Notes: a model not told the origin generated them from the sequence alone. Shown: positions 11,794 through 21,269, numbered from the stretch's first letter. The stretch: DNA of 64,000 bases from Isoetes taiwanensis (GCA_021234155.1 JAJEKV010000037.1:1792171-1856170), one strand, 5' to 3'. Translations and numbers: made by a program.

Positions 11794-13102
11794 TGTCCCA
11801 TTTGACCCCAAAATCGAGCCAGGAGGAGGAGCTGTGAGCGCCCAAGCTGTTGCTGAACACGCCCAAGCTGTTGCTGACACCCAGATTGCTGAAGTATGGA
11901 AGTGCCCCATGATAACAGCTCTAGCAGAAACTCGGGTTAGTGGGTAGTCTAGCTTGAGCTTCTAGGATGGTGCCTAAGTTAGTCTTCTCTGGTTATCTTT
12001 GTTAGGATTAACCCTTCTTTGGTATTTAGGATTACATTTCAATTATGGATTATGCTTTGTTAAGTAGGGATGGATGAATCTATGAAAGTATCTCTATTAG
12101 CTTCCATAAAGCAGGAATTAGAGAGGGGTAGAGACCTCTGTGCCTTATACTCTTAGTATACTCCTAGTAGCTCCTTTAATTCCCAATAGTTGCGGCCTGT
12201 GCACAAGAGACCACCGAGTCATGGATGCTATGGGGTTGCTTAGCACCAGAGAAGGGACGCAGTGGTGAAGTGGGGGTGGGGTCTTGCACGAACATACAAG
12301 GCTCCTGGGACTCCTACAGTGGGCTGGGCCTGATAGCCGGTCACGTAGAGGGCCGGGTATGGGTCCGACACTCCCTAGGTGCAGAGTTGTGACCCGTATG
12401 GGGCACCCTGTACTTTGTGTAGATTTAGGGGAGTAAGTCGGGTACGGATGCGGGGGTCGCTGATGCGGCACGTATTCTCTAGCTAACCCATGGAACCGCT
12501 GTGATCCTGGAAGGGGACGCTTCCCCGACCTGCCTCATCGGACAGGTCTTCATGAAACCTGGAGTAGGCTCGAAGGGTGATACCTTGAGTCTGCGTCTCC
12601 GGAAGGCTATAGTGATGCCATAGCATGATTCGACTCATCTGCAAAGTGTGCACAGGAGGGGCAGATGGAGTGGACAACCCTAGCCGATGTTCTATGCCAG
12701 CCGACGCCATGCCAAGATTCGGTCTGCTGATCTCTTGAGACCTAGTCGTCAGTTGATCCTCACTGGAGTCTGAGCCGGGGTAGAACCATGGGTTTGGGGT
12801 GTTTTCTCTAGTATTAAATGTACCTTCTCTGTTATTATCAGTTGGATGGATGTGCCACCCTTCGTGGTGGTATTTATGATGTGATTATGATGTATGCTGA
12901 CCTTGTATTCACGCTTCCGCGACATAGGAGCCCCATTGAAGGCGTGGGCCGAATGACCCCTCTGTGTCCTTCACTTGAGCATCTTTCCATAGATGGCCCG
13001 AGTTAGACGGAGGGCCCTGCTCATGGCGAGATGGTTGCCATGGGAGGGGGAAGTCCCCGTATGTATACGCCCGAGCGTCGTATATGTTCTGGGAGCGTCA
13101 CA
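11794..13102 (+). repeat. Outer 5' LTR, second part
   Basis: Continues the LTR after the nested insertion and ends GAGCGTCACA, just before the PBS. It aligns with 26860-28168. The two LTR copies differ by many substitutions and short indels, so the outer element is clearly older than the inner one. A copy-specific rearrangement is visible at 11830-11885, where the phrase CCCAAGCTGTTGCTGA is duplicated compared with 26890-26945. Confidence 0.93.
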
Positions 13103-13103
13103 G

Positions 13104-13116
13104 TGGTATCAGAGCC
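13104..13116 (+). other. Primer binding site (tRNA-iMet), outer element
   Basis: TGGTATCAGAGCC starts one base after the LTR end at 13102. It is the same initiator-methionine tRNA primer as in the inner element. Confidence 0.95.
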
Positions 13117-14330
13117 GTGATTTTGGTTGCCCGAAATCATAGCACTGACCAAACCCTAACTCGCGAGTTCGGTAGTTAGGTGGGAGTTTAAGCTAGTGTG
13201 ATTGTTTAGCTCTTTGACGTTTGGTTTTGTGCTAGGTTGATGTAGTAGATTGTAAGTTTTTAAGAGGTTAGGGCAGTGTATGGCAAAGTATTTGAAATGA
13301 ATGGGAAATTTTCCTTCTAGCTTTAAGATGGACAGGCATCTGTAGATTTGAATGGGACTTATCCTACTAATAAAATTTCGGTTCGGAAAATTTCCTTCAG
13401 ATCTCATAAACAAAAGGATACTAGAACAAATTTGTACCCTACAAAGAAAGCACAATATAGTATTAAATTCTAGCAAAAATAACATAAATAGGTCATGTTC
13501 CTAGGAAAATGCACCTCTAATGAGTAATATATTTTTTCAATGAGTAGCTTACTGTAGCAAAGTTAAAAGTCTTCTACATTAGCTCCCTCTAATGAGATGT
13601 GAAGTGTCCATGTGGAACTCGTTCCTTGATTCATGAACTTATTCTTTACTAACTAACCATATTAAAAGCTCCTATGACTTATTTTTTGTACCAGAAAAAA
13701 TCCTACCTATATAAAAATGAATCGGAAAAATCCTTATACGCCTCTTTTTTGATCGGCCGTATATTCTACTATATTTCAAGTGAATCAGAAAATCATTTTT
13801 TGAACCGGAAATTCTGTGAAGCGCCTAGGACTTTGCCACAGATAGGGTTAGGGCGACTGGAGGACCCAAGTTTGGAAGGGCTATAACTTTTTGTGGGTAG
13901 CTCAGATGAAGGCGAAAGTGGTTCCAATGGATCGGGCATATCCCAAATACCCTAAGAGGGTCATCAGCAGGCGGAAAAGGGTTAAGGAGGGGCCCCGAAA
14001 GTCAACTCGGGCGCCGCTTGCTTTTCATCGACTTAGAATCGTGGTAGGAACGCGTATAATGCCGTCGGCGCCCGACCGTATAATCGCGCGCATTTCCGCT
14101 GTATAAATATTTAAAAAAAAAAATTGAACAAGAAAATTTTTAAAATTTAAAAGTTAGGCGGCCGTTATTTTTTTTACTCCTCCCCTGTTTTACACGCCTC
14201 CGCCCGCTAGATCCGGCGCCCGCCATAGCTACCATACCGGAGCATTGTATTTCTTTCCCTCCTTTGTATCGCGGGTCTATTTGGACCTAGCGCCTCACTT
14301 CCTGCCGCCCTAGACACCAGCGCCATAGTT
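13117..14330 (+). other. Outer element leader upstream of ORF1
   Basis: About 1.2 kb without a convincing gene. 13300-13830 is AT-rich with two direct GGAAATTTTCCTTC-like repeats (13303, 13386), possibly a small insertion. From 13850 the sequence becomes GC-richer and pyrimidine-rich toward the ATG at 14331 (TTTCTTTCCCTCC at about 14250), which could serve as a splice acceptor or 5' UTR. The small reading frames 13674-13886 and 13891-14106 are not convincing. Confidence 0.5.
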
Positions 14331-14885
14331 ATGGCCACCACCAAGAGTACCATAGACCCCACTGGCCTCATCATAGCCCAGATTTATGCCTTAATCGCAC
14401 AGCATATGGCTACCAACAGTGCCTTGATTGATATACTTCTGGATGAGCTGGTACTCCGATTTGCTGACGACGCTAGGATACCCTATCCAATATATCATTA
14501 CTCGGAGCAGTTTTTGATTAAGTTGAATCTCCGACAGCTTCCTTATACCATGGCCGAGCAACCTGATTTGGTCATGATGATTAAATTTTATCCTCCTGAA
14601 TAGGAACACTCTGCGGAGAAGGCCATAAGAACGGAGGCCGACCGTATCCGGAACTTGGCCAGGGAGGATGACCGCAGGGAGGTGGAACGAGCTGATACGG
14701 CGGCTCGGGGTCGTGAGTATAGGTACTTAGGAGATGGAGTCGCCGTCATTGATGGCAAGGCAATCAAGCTTCCCCCATTTGAGTGGCATGAAGCTTCCCA
14801 GAGCTTCATGTGGGGGAGAGATTCCTGACATCAGTCTGGATTATTTGACGACGGTCCAGATTGATATGAGCCAGCGACCCAATCA
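14331..14885 (+). pseudogene. Accessory ORF1, N-terminal half (broken)
   Basis: ATG 14331 starts MATTKSTIDPTG and runs through a helical, family-less segment of about 90 residues to an in-frame TAG at 14601-14603. The same frame then continues with a charged stretch (ARGREYRYLGDG) and a hydrophobic one (VIDGKAIKLPPFEWHEA) to a G-run at 14812-14816, where an extra base shifts the frame. The shifted frame continues as DISLDYLTTVQIDMSQR up to the Mutator-like insertion. The 3' half resumes right after that insertion (18011 on) with [14 protein letters not shown] in a compatible frame, so both halves were once one protein of about 420 residues ending in a histone H3 fold. No function is recognised for this half. 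Confidence 0.7.
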
Positions 14886-15002
14886 TTAGGGTTTTTTTGA
14901 GATTAAAAAAGGGCCTTCAAAACATGCCAACTAAGCCAAATGAAGATAAATGAACTACCAATCAGAAATCAGAGCCTGACGGGTCCAGTCAGCAAAACTG
15001 TC

Positions 15003-15316
15003 ATAACTAACTCACTGGATCACATTTTCTAGCATAACTATTGATAGAAAAGTCCAAATGAGCTTTCGTTTAGTGCAATAGATAGATCTCATTGAGATCT
15101 TTTCAATCTTAGGTGCTTTGCACATATTTTAACCACTTATAATTGTCAAAACTCCAAAAAATATGATTTTTACTATTTTTTACTATCCTACGGGAGTAAA
15201 AGATATGCAAACCACCTAAGGTTGGAAAGATCTCAATGAGATCTATCTATTGCACCAAACAAGAGCTCATTTGGACTTTTCTATCAACAATTATGCTAGT
15301 GATCCAGTGAGTTAGT
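15003..15316. mobile_element. Foldback MITE nested in the Mutator-like element
   Basis: Arms of about 110 bp. The left arm starts ACTAACTCACTGGATCAC (about 15007) and the right arm ends with its reverse complement (about 15296-15313). Further paired blocks are GATAGAAAAGTCCAAATGAGC, GCAATAGATAGATCTCATTGAGATC and CACCTAAG-like ends. The spacer is about 70 bp. No coding capacity. Confidence 0.8.
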
Positions 15317-15320
15317 TCAG

Positions 15321-15643
15321 CGAGAGCCCTCATAATTGTATTTTGGACGTACGAAATCAACACCATATAGTATTCCGGTTGAAATCTTATAGTATTTTGC
15401 GAATCTTATTATACAGTATAGCAAATCTTGTACTTGCATACCCCACAAACGAGGAATTTTACGTACGGTGTAGATTATGGAATAAGGGGCGAATATGCCA
15501 ATCCGACAGCTCTCGATGCCCGGGGTCACCCCCCGTGTGAATATGCACCAAACCAAAGGGGGTTTAAGGGGGATTTTAATTTAAATGTGTTGGATCCAAT
15601 GGTTATATTTATTAATGTCAATGGTAGTTATGTGTTGGTTATT
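15321..15643. mobile_element. One-ended copy of the foldback family seen at 30651 and 52751
   Basis: Contains the core (in reverse orientation relative to 52857-53068) plus one terminal arm (CACCAAACCAAAGGGGG to TGTGTTGGTTATT). The other arm is missing where the 15003-15316 MITE abuts. It is followed at 15662-15674 by the hairpin GGCCCTTCGGGCC, as in the other copies; another such hairpin is at 15799-15811. Confidence 0.75.
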
Positions 15644-16453
15644 ATACTAAAAAAATTTTTTGGCCCTTCGGGCCATAAAAAAAAAGCAGACGTGAGAATA
15701 TAAAAGACATTTAAAACATGTAGCAATATGTGTTATGTGTTTATGTTAATAATGTTAATGATAGCTATGTGTTGGTTGTTATATCGAAAAAAAATTTCGG
15801 CCCTTCGGGCCTAAAATTTCTGTTCTCGTTATTCTAATCAAACTAGAACGCAAGCAGTTTGCATAAAAAATGGAAAGCAGAGGAGTCAATTAATATACAT
15901 AAGCAACTTTTTCATTAAATGTACACCGCCAGCCAAAGGTTTAGTAGCTTCTTATGCTGAGGAAAATAAGAAATGAGGAAGAGCTACATAGTTACTTCCT
16001 CCAAAAAAAAAATGCAAATAACTACCAAATGGATACAATAGTGTCATGAATGGAGCAAGAAGTCAGAAGAGTTTTGGAGTGCATGGTAATCATTAATTAA
16101 AAAGGGAGAAGATACACAATAGAGTCCAAGTATTTAAATGCATTGCCAACCCAAATAACTACATTGTATGAACAATAACCATGTCCACTGCACTCAACGT
16201 GATTAAATTAATGTTTCCACCTAATCGTAACAACTTACATTATGTTGTTCAACATCGAAAAAATCCTTTGTACTCTTGCATTGATGTCTATATGATTCTG
16301 TACACCAGAAAAACGCCATGCAAATAGGGAGAAGAACGCCATGCAAATAGGGAGAAGGAAAATATATTGAGCTTTTACGTAAGAATGAAACAATATAAAA
16401 TCTCTGCTGCAAGCTCACTTTAAATAAAAATTGGGATCGACGTCACTTGTTAC

Positions 16454-16693
16454 TTTTTCATTTGCTTTGGCGTGGATGATCTTTTTAATTTCGGAGTTAA
16501 CCAAATAATCAAAAGAATCAACGTGTTGCTTAACAAGCCCCCTGACCTGCAAGGAAAACCATAATGACGTGCCTCACATGGAAACAATTTCGTTTCAGTG
16601 AGGAAATAACATACCTTTAGAAACGCTGGAAGCAGCTGAAATTTATCTACTGAAGTTTTAATAGATGCTTCTAAGGGTTTCTTGTTCAATGAC
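16454..16693 (-). pseudogene. NRPC2: Captured exons of RNA polymerase III second-largest subunit
   Basis: Two exons on the - strand. Exon A (16615-16693) encodes SLNKKPLEASIKTSVDKF then QLLPAFLK, and ends in donor GTATGT. Exon B (16454-16546, 93 nt) follows acceptor TTGCAG and encodes [20 protein letters not shown] then [11 protein letters not shown], ending at donor GTAAC. This matches the N-terminal region of NRPC2/RPC2, where DKFQL.P.FLK precedes [14 protein letters not shown] and KKI..AN. Only about 57 of roughly 1150 residues are present, so it cannot encode a working subunit. It keeps an intron, so it was captured from genomic DNA, not mRNA. The second-largest subunits of Pol I or II are less likely from the wording of the motif. 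Confidence 0.8.
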
Positions 16694-16939
16694 CTGCATG
16701 AAATCAGCATTACTACACTGGTTTACGCAGGACAAGATTCTGTATAGTGAATCGAAAACTTGACTTTATCTGAATGTCTTCCAATAGAGATGGTAACCCG
16801 AGAAGGTGATAACTTACATGTTCGATGAGCCTGGAGCAGAACGAACCTGGAGCAGATCGGCACAATACAGGTTGTCTCCTTTCACTTCCACCAAATTCTA
16901 CTCAGACCTGAGATGTGTGCATAGGATTATTGTGTGCTT

Positions 16940-17720
16940 ACAGTTCGGTGGGACCTTGAAGGGTTTTCACAAGCTCTTCAATCGCCTTTGCCATTGCATG
17001 CATGGCCTCTGCATCATCCTCCATCAAAAAACAGTCTTTGATCAAAAAACAGTCTTTGTTTTTTTGTGACTTGGGGTTCCTTCTATATCTGTGTCAACAC
17101 AAAAAAGGGTCACTACTTACTGTGTTGGTCAGTTCCGCTCATAATCCAAAAAATGCCTCTTTTCATCCATTTCGACCAAACAGAATCATCCTTTACTTTA
17201 ATCTACCAGGACAAGGAAAAAGGAGAGGATCTTTGACCTGATTCGATACGGATGGCATCTGTCGCACCAGTTCTTAGCTCTTGCCCCAAATTTGGATCAA
17301 TGCCCAAATTCTCCAAATCAACCTCACAATCTAAAATAGAACTTGGACTGATTACAGGCCTGCTGCTTAGCCAAGAATCAAGCTCCTTGAATATATCCTT
17401 ATCGAAACAAGAGGGCAGCTTCTTTTCCCTTCTATCTTCCGGTTGCATTGGCCAAAAGGGCTCAACCCCAGGGAGGCGTTGCCAATCTCTAATTCGTTTA
17501 TAATCAGAAACAAGGCTGAACCATCTCTTTTTTACAGGCAACGGGGTCTCTATCTACTTTACGAGATCTCATAGACTCTGAGATAGATTTCCATTTATGG
17601 GTACTTTAGGCGCAGAGACAGAAGAAGAGGAAACGCCCGTCATGCTGGCGGATGGCATAGATGTGGGAGGTATGGCCACCTCCACGAACCCTAAAGTAAC
17701 CTAAAATAACCCTAAAGTGA
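16940..17720 (-). pseudogene. Captured exons of an unrecognised host gene
   Basis: The - strand reads a serine-rich start (about 17700-17590) with two stops, then an open stretch 17541-17240 with KKRWFSLVSDYKRIRDWQRL, GVEPFWPMQPEDRREKKLPS and LDSWLSSRPVISPSSILD. It ends near a donor-like GTCAAAG. A later segment (about 17030-16945) encodes MEDDAEAMHAMAKAIEELVK, TLQGPTEL, before a donor-like GTAAGC. The composition is that of a real plant protein, but I do not recognise it. It lies on the same strand and upstream of the NRPC2 exons, so the element carries a chimera of two gene pieces. Confidence 0.5.
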
Positions 17721-18012
17721 ATAAAAAGAAATAAAAAGGAATAAAAATAAAAAGGGGTAAACCATTGGGGATATGGGATTTAGACCATAAAAATGCAGAG
17801 TGCACTCTAGATATACTGATTAGTATGCTTCGCATAATACGCCCATGAAATCATATGAAAACCATGCCAAAAAGCGTATAAAATCACAAAAAAACCCCCT
17901 GTTATAATGCTACATATTGCTGACTGGATTACCAATTCTGTTTTCTGATTGGTAGCATATAGCTTAGTCAGCAGTTCTTAGAAGGCCCTTTTATGATCTC
18001 AAAAAATCCCTA

Positions 18013-18723
18013 ATGCGATACCACGCTGAACTCCTTCGCCGCATTGTAGAACGACAATACGCTGAGGTTGAAGCCGACCTCAATGGAGCCCGTGAGTTCC
18101 GGGAGGAACAGGAAAGACTCCAACGGGAACGAGAGGAGAAGGCCCGACAGGAACAGCAGGACCAGCAGGGTAATGGGGGACTAGAAACCGAGCAGGGGCC
18201 AAACCAGGCGGACAGACCACCCATTAAACACCGGAGGAAATTCGTAGCCCATAAGTCCGGTAGCCAGTACAAGGAGAAGTTGAAGGTTGTCGGAGCTATT
18301 GGGAAGAACACGAGTTCCCGCCGGAGGCAGGAGCGGGTGGATGCTTCCCGGCCCCATCCTGTCGTTGCGGGCAAGACGGTACCACCGCAAAGAGGCCCGA
18401 CTCCCAAGCCTGCTCCACCGAAGAAGCCCCACCGGTTCAGGCCCGGTACCGTGGCCTTACGGGAGATCCGTAAGTTCCAGAAGACCACGGAACTTCTGAT
18501 ACGGAAGCTTCCTTTTCAAAGGTTGGTTCGGGAGATAGCCCAAGAATTCAAAACCGACCTCCGCTTCCAGACTTTTGCCATACTAGCACTTCAAGAGGCT
18601 GCAGAAGCCTATTTGGTGGCACTTTTTGGTGATGCAAATCTTTGCGCTATCCACGCAAAGAGAGTCACTATAGTGCCGAAGGATTTGGCCCTGGCCCGCA
18701 GGATTCGGGGAGAGCATCCTTAG
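18013..18723 (+). CDS. Accessory ORF1, C-terminal half: coiled coil plus histone H3 fold
   Basis: Open 236-codon frame after the Mutator-like insertion. Residues 1-50 are a charged coiled-coil-like stretch ([20 protein letters not shown]), and 55-135 are basic and proline-rich ([22 protein letters not shown]). Residues 139-236 (18427-18720) match the core of histone H3 from [16 protein letters not shown] to [10 protein letters not shown], with about 15 differences in 98 residues by eye from plant H3. The helices and loops are the canonical length; the longer loop 1 of CENH3 is absent. Positions equal to H3 C110, H113, R116 and D123 ([13 protein letters not shown]) are kept, as are the K36/K37-like lysines, but the normal tail with K4, K9 and K27 is replaced. 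It probably enters nucleosome-like or H3-H4 complexes; this is inference. It lies in sense between LTR and gag, so it is part of the element. Confidence 0.9.
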   Translation: MRYHAELLRRIVERQYAEVEADLNGAREFREEQERLQREREEKARQEQQDQQGNGGLETEQGPNQADRPPIKHRRKFVAHKSGSQYKEKLKVVGAIGKNTSSRRRQERVDASRPHPVVAGKTVPPQRGPTPKPAPPKKPHRFRPGTVALREIRKFQKTTELLIRKLPFQRLVREIAQEFKTDLRFQTFAILALQEAAEAYLVALFGDANLCAIHAKRVTIVPKDLALARRIRGEHP

Positions 18724-18980
18724 TGGGTTTTGGGAATACTCGCGTTGTAATCATTTTTGTTATATTAAATAGAAATCCACATTTTGTCCTTGTGCCATGT
18801 ATGAACTAGATAAGTTGCCTCTGGGTGTAATATTATAAAAAAAAAAAAAAAAACGACAATCTTGGCGTCGGCATAAAATAAGTCATTTAAAAAAAAAAAA
18901 GGGGGGGTAAAGGATCTCTAGGGTTTCATTTTCAATTGTCCATATTTGTTTATCTTCCTACCTCCTCTCTTTCAGCGCCT
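18724..18980 (+). other. Spacer between ORF1 and ORF2 with two A runs
   Basis: Holds A18 at 18837-18854 and A11 at 18890-18900 followed by G7. Next come the plant 5'UTR-like phrase TCTAGGGTTTC (about 18917) and a good splice acceptor CTCTCTTTCAG (about 18965-18975) six bases before ATG 18981. The A runs could mark a past poly(A) tail, as expected if ORF1 or its H3 part was captured through mRNA. Confidence 0.55.
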
Positions 18981-20381
18981 ATGGCCGCCATCAATTTGCT
19001 TGCATGGTACTAGGATGGGGAGCACTGGGATCCACAGGTTCCCTTTGACCTTTTACAGCCTTTCCTACGCCAGCGCCTCGACCTCATCTCTAATATGCAA
19101 CGGCACCCAGATTATGCCGGATTCCTACAGTTTTACACAGAGGAGATGCTCCCCCTGTGTATTCCTTTTGGGGAACCTCCCCAGTTGTACCTAGAACGGG
19201 ATGTAGTCCGAGAAATGCTTGGGGATGACACCCACGCATATGATGTGCTCAAAGGCAAACTTAAATGGGGTAAACAACCACCAGTTGTTCAGCACCAGGG
19301 GCGACAATATCTTGAAGTTGCCTTTGCTCTAGCCATCCTCATGGATCAGTACGTTGAGGATGATACCTTGTCAGCCGAGAAAGGCAAGCTTCCCGAGTCT
19401 TCAAATGAGGAAGAGGACGAACACATCAGCATGGACGACTTTGTACGTTGGAAGCAGTTGGCAGAGGAGATGCCACCGCGTCGGGAGCAAGCAGCACGCT
19501 TGTCCGGGTTGGATGCCCTTCCAGTAGTGTATCATCAAGGACAAGAGTATCTTCTCTTGGATGATATCATCTGGACTTATCACATAGTGGCCGGATTCAA
19601 GCGCCGACGCAAGGATCACGTGCTCTATGAATTGGCAGAATACTGTATGGATGATTTTATAGATTTCACCCCTATTGATCTTCCACAAGAGGTACACCAG
19701 CTACTCCAATTTCGTCAGGAAACCATAGAGCCAGCTGCTACTCTGCTACGGCTTAGGGATTTGATGCTGCAGGATCCACCAATTCAGCCTCCTCCGGATG
19801 CTTTTACAGCTATGGGACCTCATGTCCCAAATATTAATATGGTTGAAGTTCCCTCCGGTTCGAACGAGGAGGCAGAGGATCTATACAATAACCCTGCTCA
19901 TTTGAAGGAAGAACAGGAGGAACTCAAGGAAGAGGAAGTCCCTATGGACCTAGATAAGGAGATCGCCACGTCGGAGACTTTGCAGGGGAAGGCGTTAGGG
20001 AATCACCTCATCCGCTTCTTCCTATCAGCGTTTTGGCAGGGGCAAGTCCTTTTTATAGCCCGGGAGTTAGGGCCAGAGGCCGAGGCTTCATGGTGGAACC
20101 TCCGTGCTCTTTCCACATTGGCAGGGCACAAGAAGCTTCCCTATCGCACGCTTACTTACGTACTCGTCCGACGGAATCTTGCCCTCACTGCATTGGGGCA
20201 CGATATTGCACCATGGATGAGTATGAAGCTTCTTACGGCGGCCCCATTGGCTGCCACCTATCCGCCAGAGGTTGCCTCCATTGCAGCTGCCACAATAGAC
20301 CCAGGGGTGACTTTGTTACGTCATCGACCGCCACCGCCACCTCCTACGCCTATGGACCGGGATGCCGGCATTAGTTCGTAG
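18981..20381 (+). CDS. Accessory ORF2, unknown protein
   Basis: The ATG at 18981 (MAAINLLAWY) is followed by an in-frame TAG at 19011-19013, then an open frame to 20381; from the next ATG (19095) it is 428 residues. The block PVVQHQGRQYL (residues 63-73) recurs as PVVYHQGQEYL (143-153), each followed by an aliphatic helix, so the N-terminal half looks like a two-fold repeat. The middle is acidic (EEQEELKEEEVPMDLDKE), then comes a helical segment (FFLSAFWQGQVLFIARELG) and a proline-rich end. No enzyme motif or known domain is recognised. It sits in sense between the H3 ORF and gag, behind an acceptor-like CTCTCTTTCAG, which suggests expression from a spliced element transcript. One stop makes this copy damaged, or the start is at 19095. 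Confidence 0.65.
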
Positions 20382-20576
20382 CCTTTTATAGTATCTATTG
20401 TATGAGCATAGCCTTTGAGCTACTTGAATATATGTAATTTTGCGCTGATGATCTTTGCGCATCTTCTTTTGAATACAAGCAAATTGTCTTTTTCCTATAA
20501 TACTTGTCTTCCTCTTTTAGAGTTTGACGTATAAGGAATAATTCAACTGTTATGTACTCATACTTACCGTCTTGCA

Positions 20577-21038
20577 GACGATGAAATTGAGGAAAATGAA
20601 GAACAAATACCCGAGGAATTACGAGAGGAAGATCATACACCTCTAGACCAAGACTATGGTCAAGAATATGTGGAGTGGCACCCAGAGGATGTTCAGTACG
20701 TGGCAGAGGAGCCTATTGAGGAAGGAGAACCCTACGACACAATCAAGAGCTTCGAAATTGTCAACATTCTCCGTGAACGCGCTTTCGAGCATCTGGAACA
20801 TACTCTCCGACGGACCTGGAATTACTGGCAGATGACGAAACATGAGGCTTTTATTGATGCAAATAACTATCTATGGCAGATTTTCTACGCGTTGAGGGAT
20901 CTCTTCAAGTTACTCATCATCAGCCCCACGTTAGATTATCAGTTGGTCATTATCCAGGCATGGGCTCGCTACAAGCTAGTTAGGGCAGTACGGGAGAGTA
21001 TTCGTTACTCTATCCTGTACCCTTTCGCAGAGCCCTAG
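20577..21038 (+). CDS. Accessory ORF3, unknown helical protein exon
   Basis: An open frame begins right at a strong acceptor (ACTTACCGTCTTGCAG, ending 20577). It reads DDEIEENEEQIPEELREE, acidic, then EYVEWHPEDVQYVAEEPIEE, and a helical basic half (ILRERAFEHLEHTLRRTWNY, WARYKLVRAVRESIRYS) to the TAG at 21036-21038. No in-frame ATG lies near the 5' end, so it probably gets its start from an upstream exon by splicing; the acidic stretch resembles the end of ORF2 in style. About 150 residues. No domain recognised. Confidence 0.5.
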   Translation, partial: DDEIEENEEQIPEELREEDHTPLDQDYGQEYVEWHPEDVQYVAEEPIEEGEPYDTIKSFEIVNILRERAFEHLEHTLRRTWNYWQMTKHEAFIDANNYLWQIFYALRDLFKLLIISPTLDYQLVIIQAWARYKLVRAVRESIRYSILYPFAEP

Positions 21039-21269
21039 GCCTATTTTGCACGCCTTTTTCATGGCAAAGTTTTGTATAATCATTAAGTTTTATATTCTAC
21101 GGACTTAATTTTGTTAAAACCTCCTCCAATGTAATTATCACCACAACTTTATAATAAAGTTCTTTCTCTTAATCCTCTTGTATTCTCTTTACCGTTTTTT
21201 TTCTAGTGCTGCTCAAAATGATCTTCATTGTGACACTTGGTACCACAATATCTTTTCTTATACCTTCTT
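21039..21269 (+). other. Spacer before gag with a splice-acceptor-like site
   Basis: AT-rich, with an AATAAAG polyadenylation-like phrase at about 21151 and a long pyrimidine run TTTTTTTTCTAG (about 21195-21207). A further TTAATATAG is at 21276-21284, just inside the gag frame. No coding signal of its own. Confidence 0.45.

Larger units (their letters stand above)
14886..18010. mobile_element. Mutator-like element with captured host exons (Pack-MULE-like)
   Basis: Long inverted ends. The left end starts ATTAGGGTTTTTTTGAGAT at about 14886, and the right end, read in reverse, starts ATTAGGGATTTTTTGAGAT (about 17992-18010). Similarity goes on for roughly 110 bp, sharing AAAGGGCCTTC, ACTAAGC, ACCAATCAGAAA and CCAGTCAGCAA. 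A perfect target duplication is not visible; GCGACCCA (left) versus GCGATACCA (right) may be a decayed 9-bp one, and using the right version restores the ORF1 frame. The interior has no transposase but has spliced-gene exons on the - strand (NRPC2 and another gene), as in Pack-MULEs. Two smaller foldback elements sit near its left end. Confidence 0.72.

Noticed and set aside
12145-13006. Frames inside the outer LTR (also 27212-28072)
   Set aside because: They recur in both LTRs, overlap on both strands and are not preserved through the LTR differences.
18427-18720. Reading the histone domain as a centromeric CENH3
   Set aside because: Loop 1 has the canonical H3 length ([10 protein letters not shown]) and the C-terminal half is canonical; CENH3 has a longer, different loop 1.
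18013-18723. Reading the H3 ORF as a host histone gene that the element merely jumped next to
   Set aside because: It lies inside the LTR-bounded unit, in sense, between PBS and gag, fused to a non-histone N-terminus whose frame continues upstream of the Mutator-like insertion.
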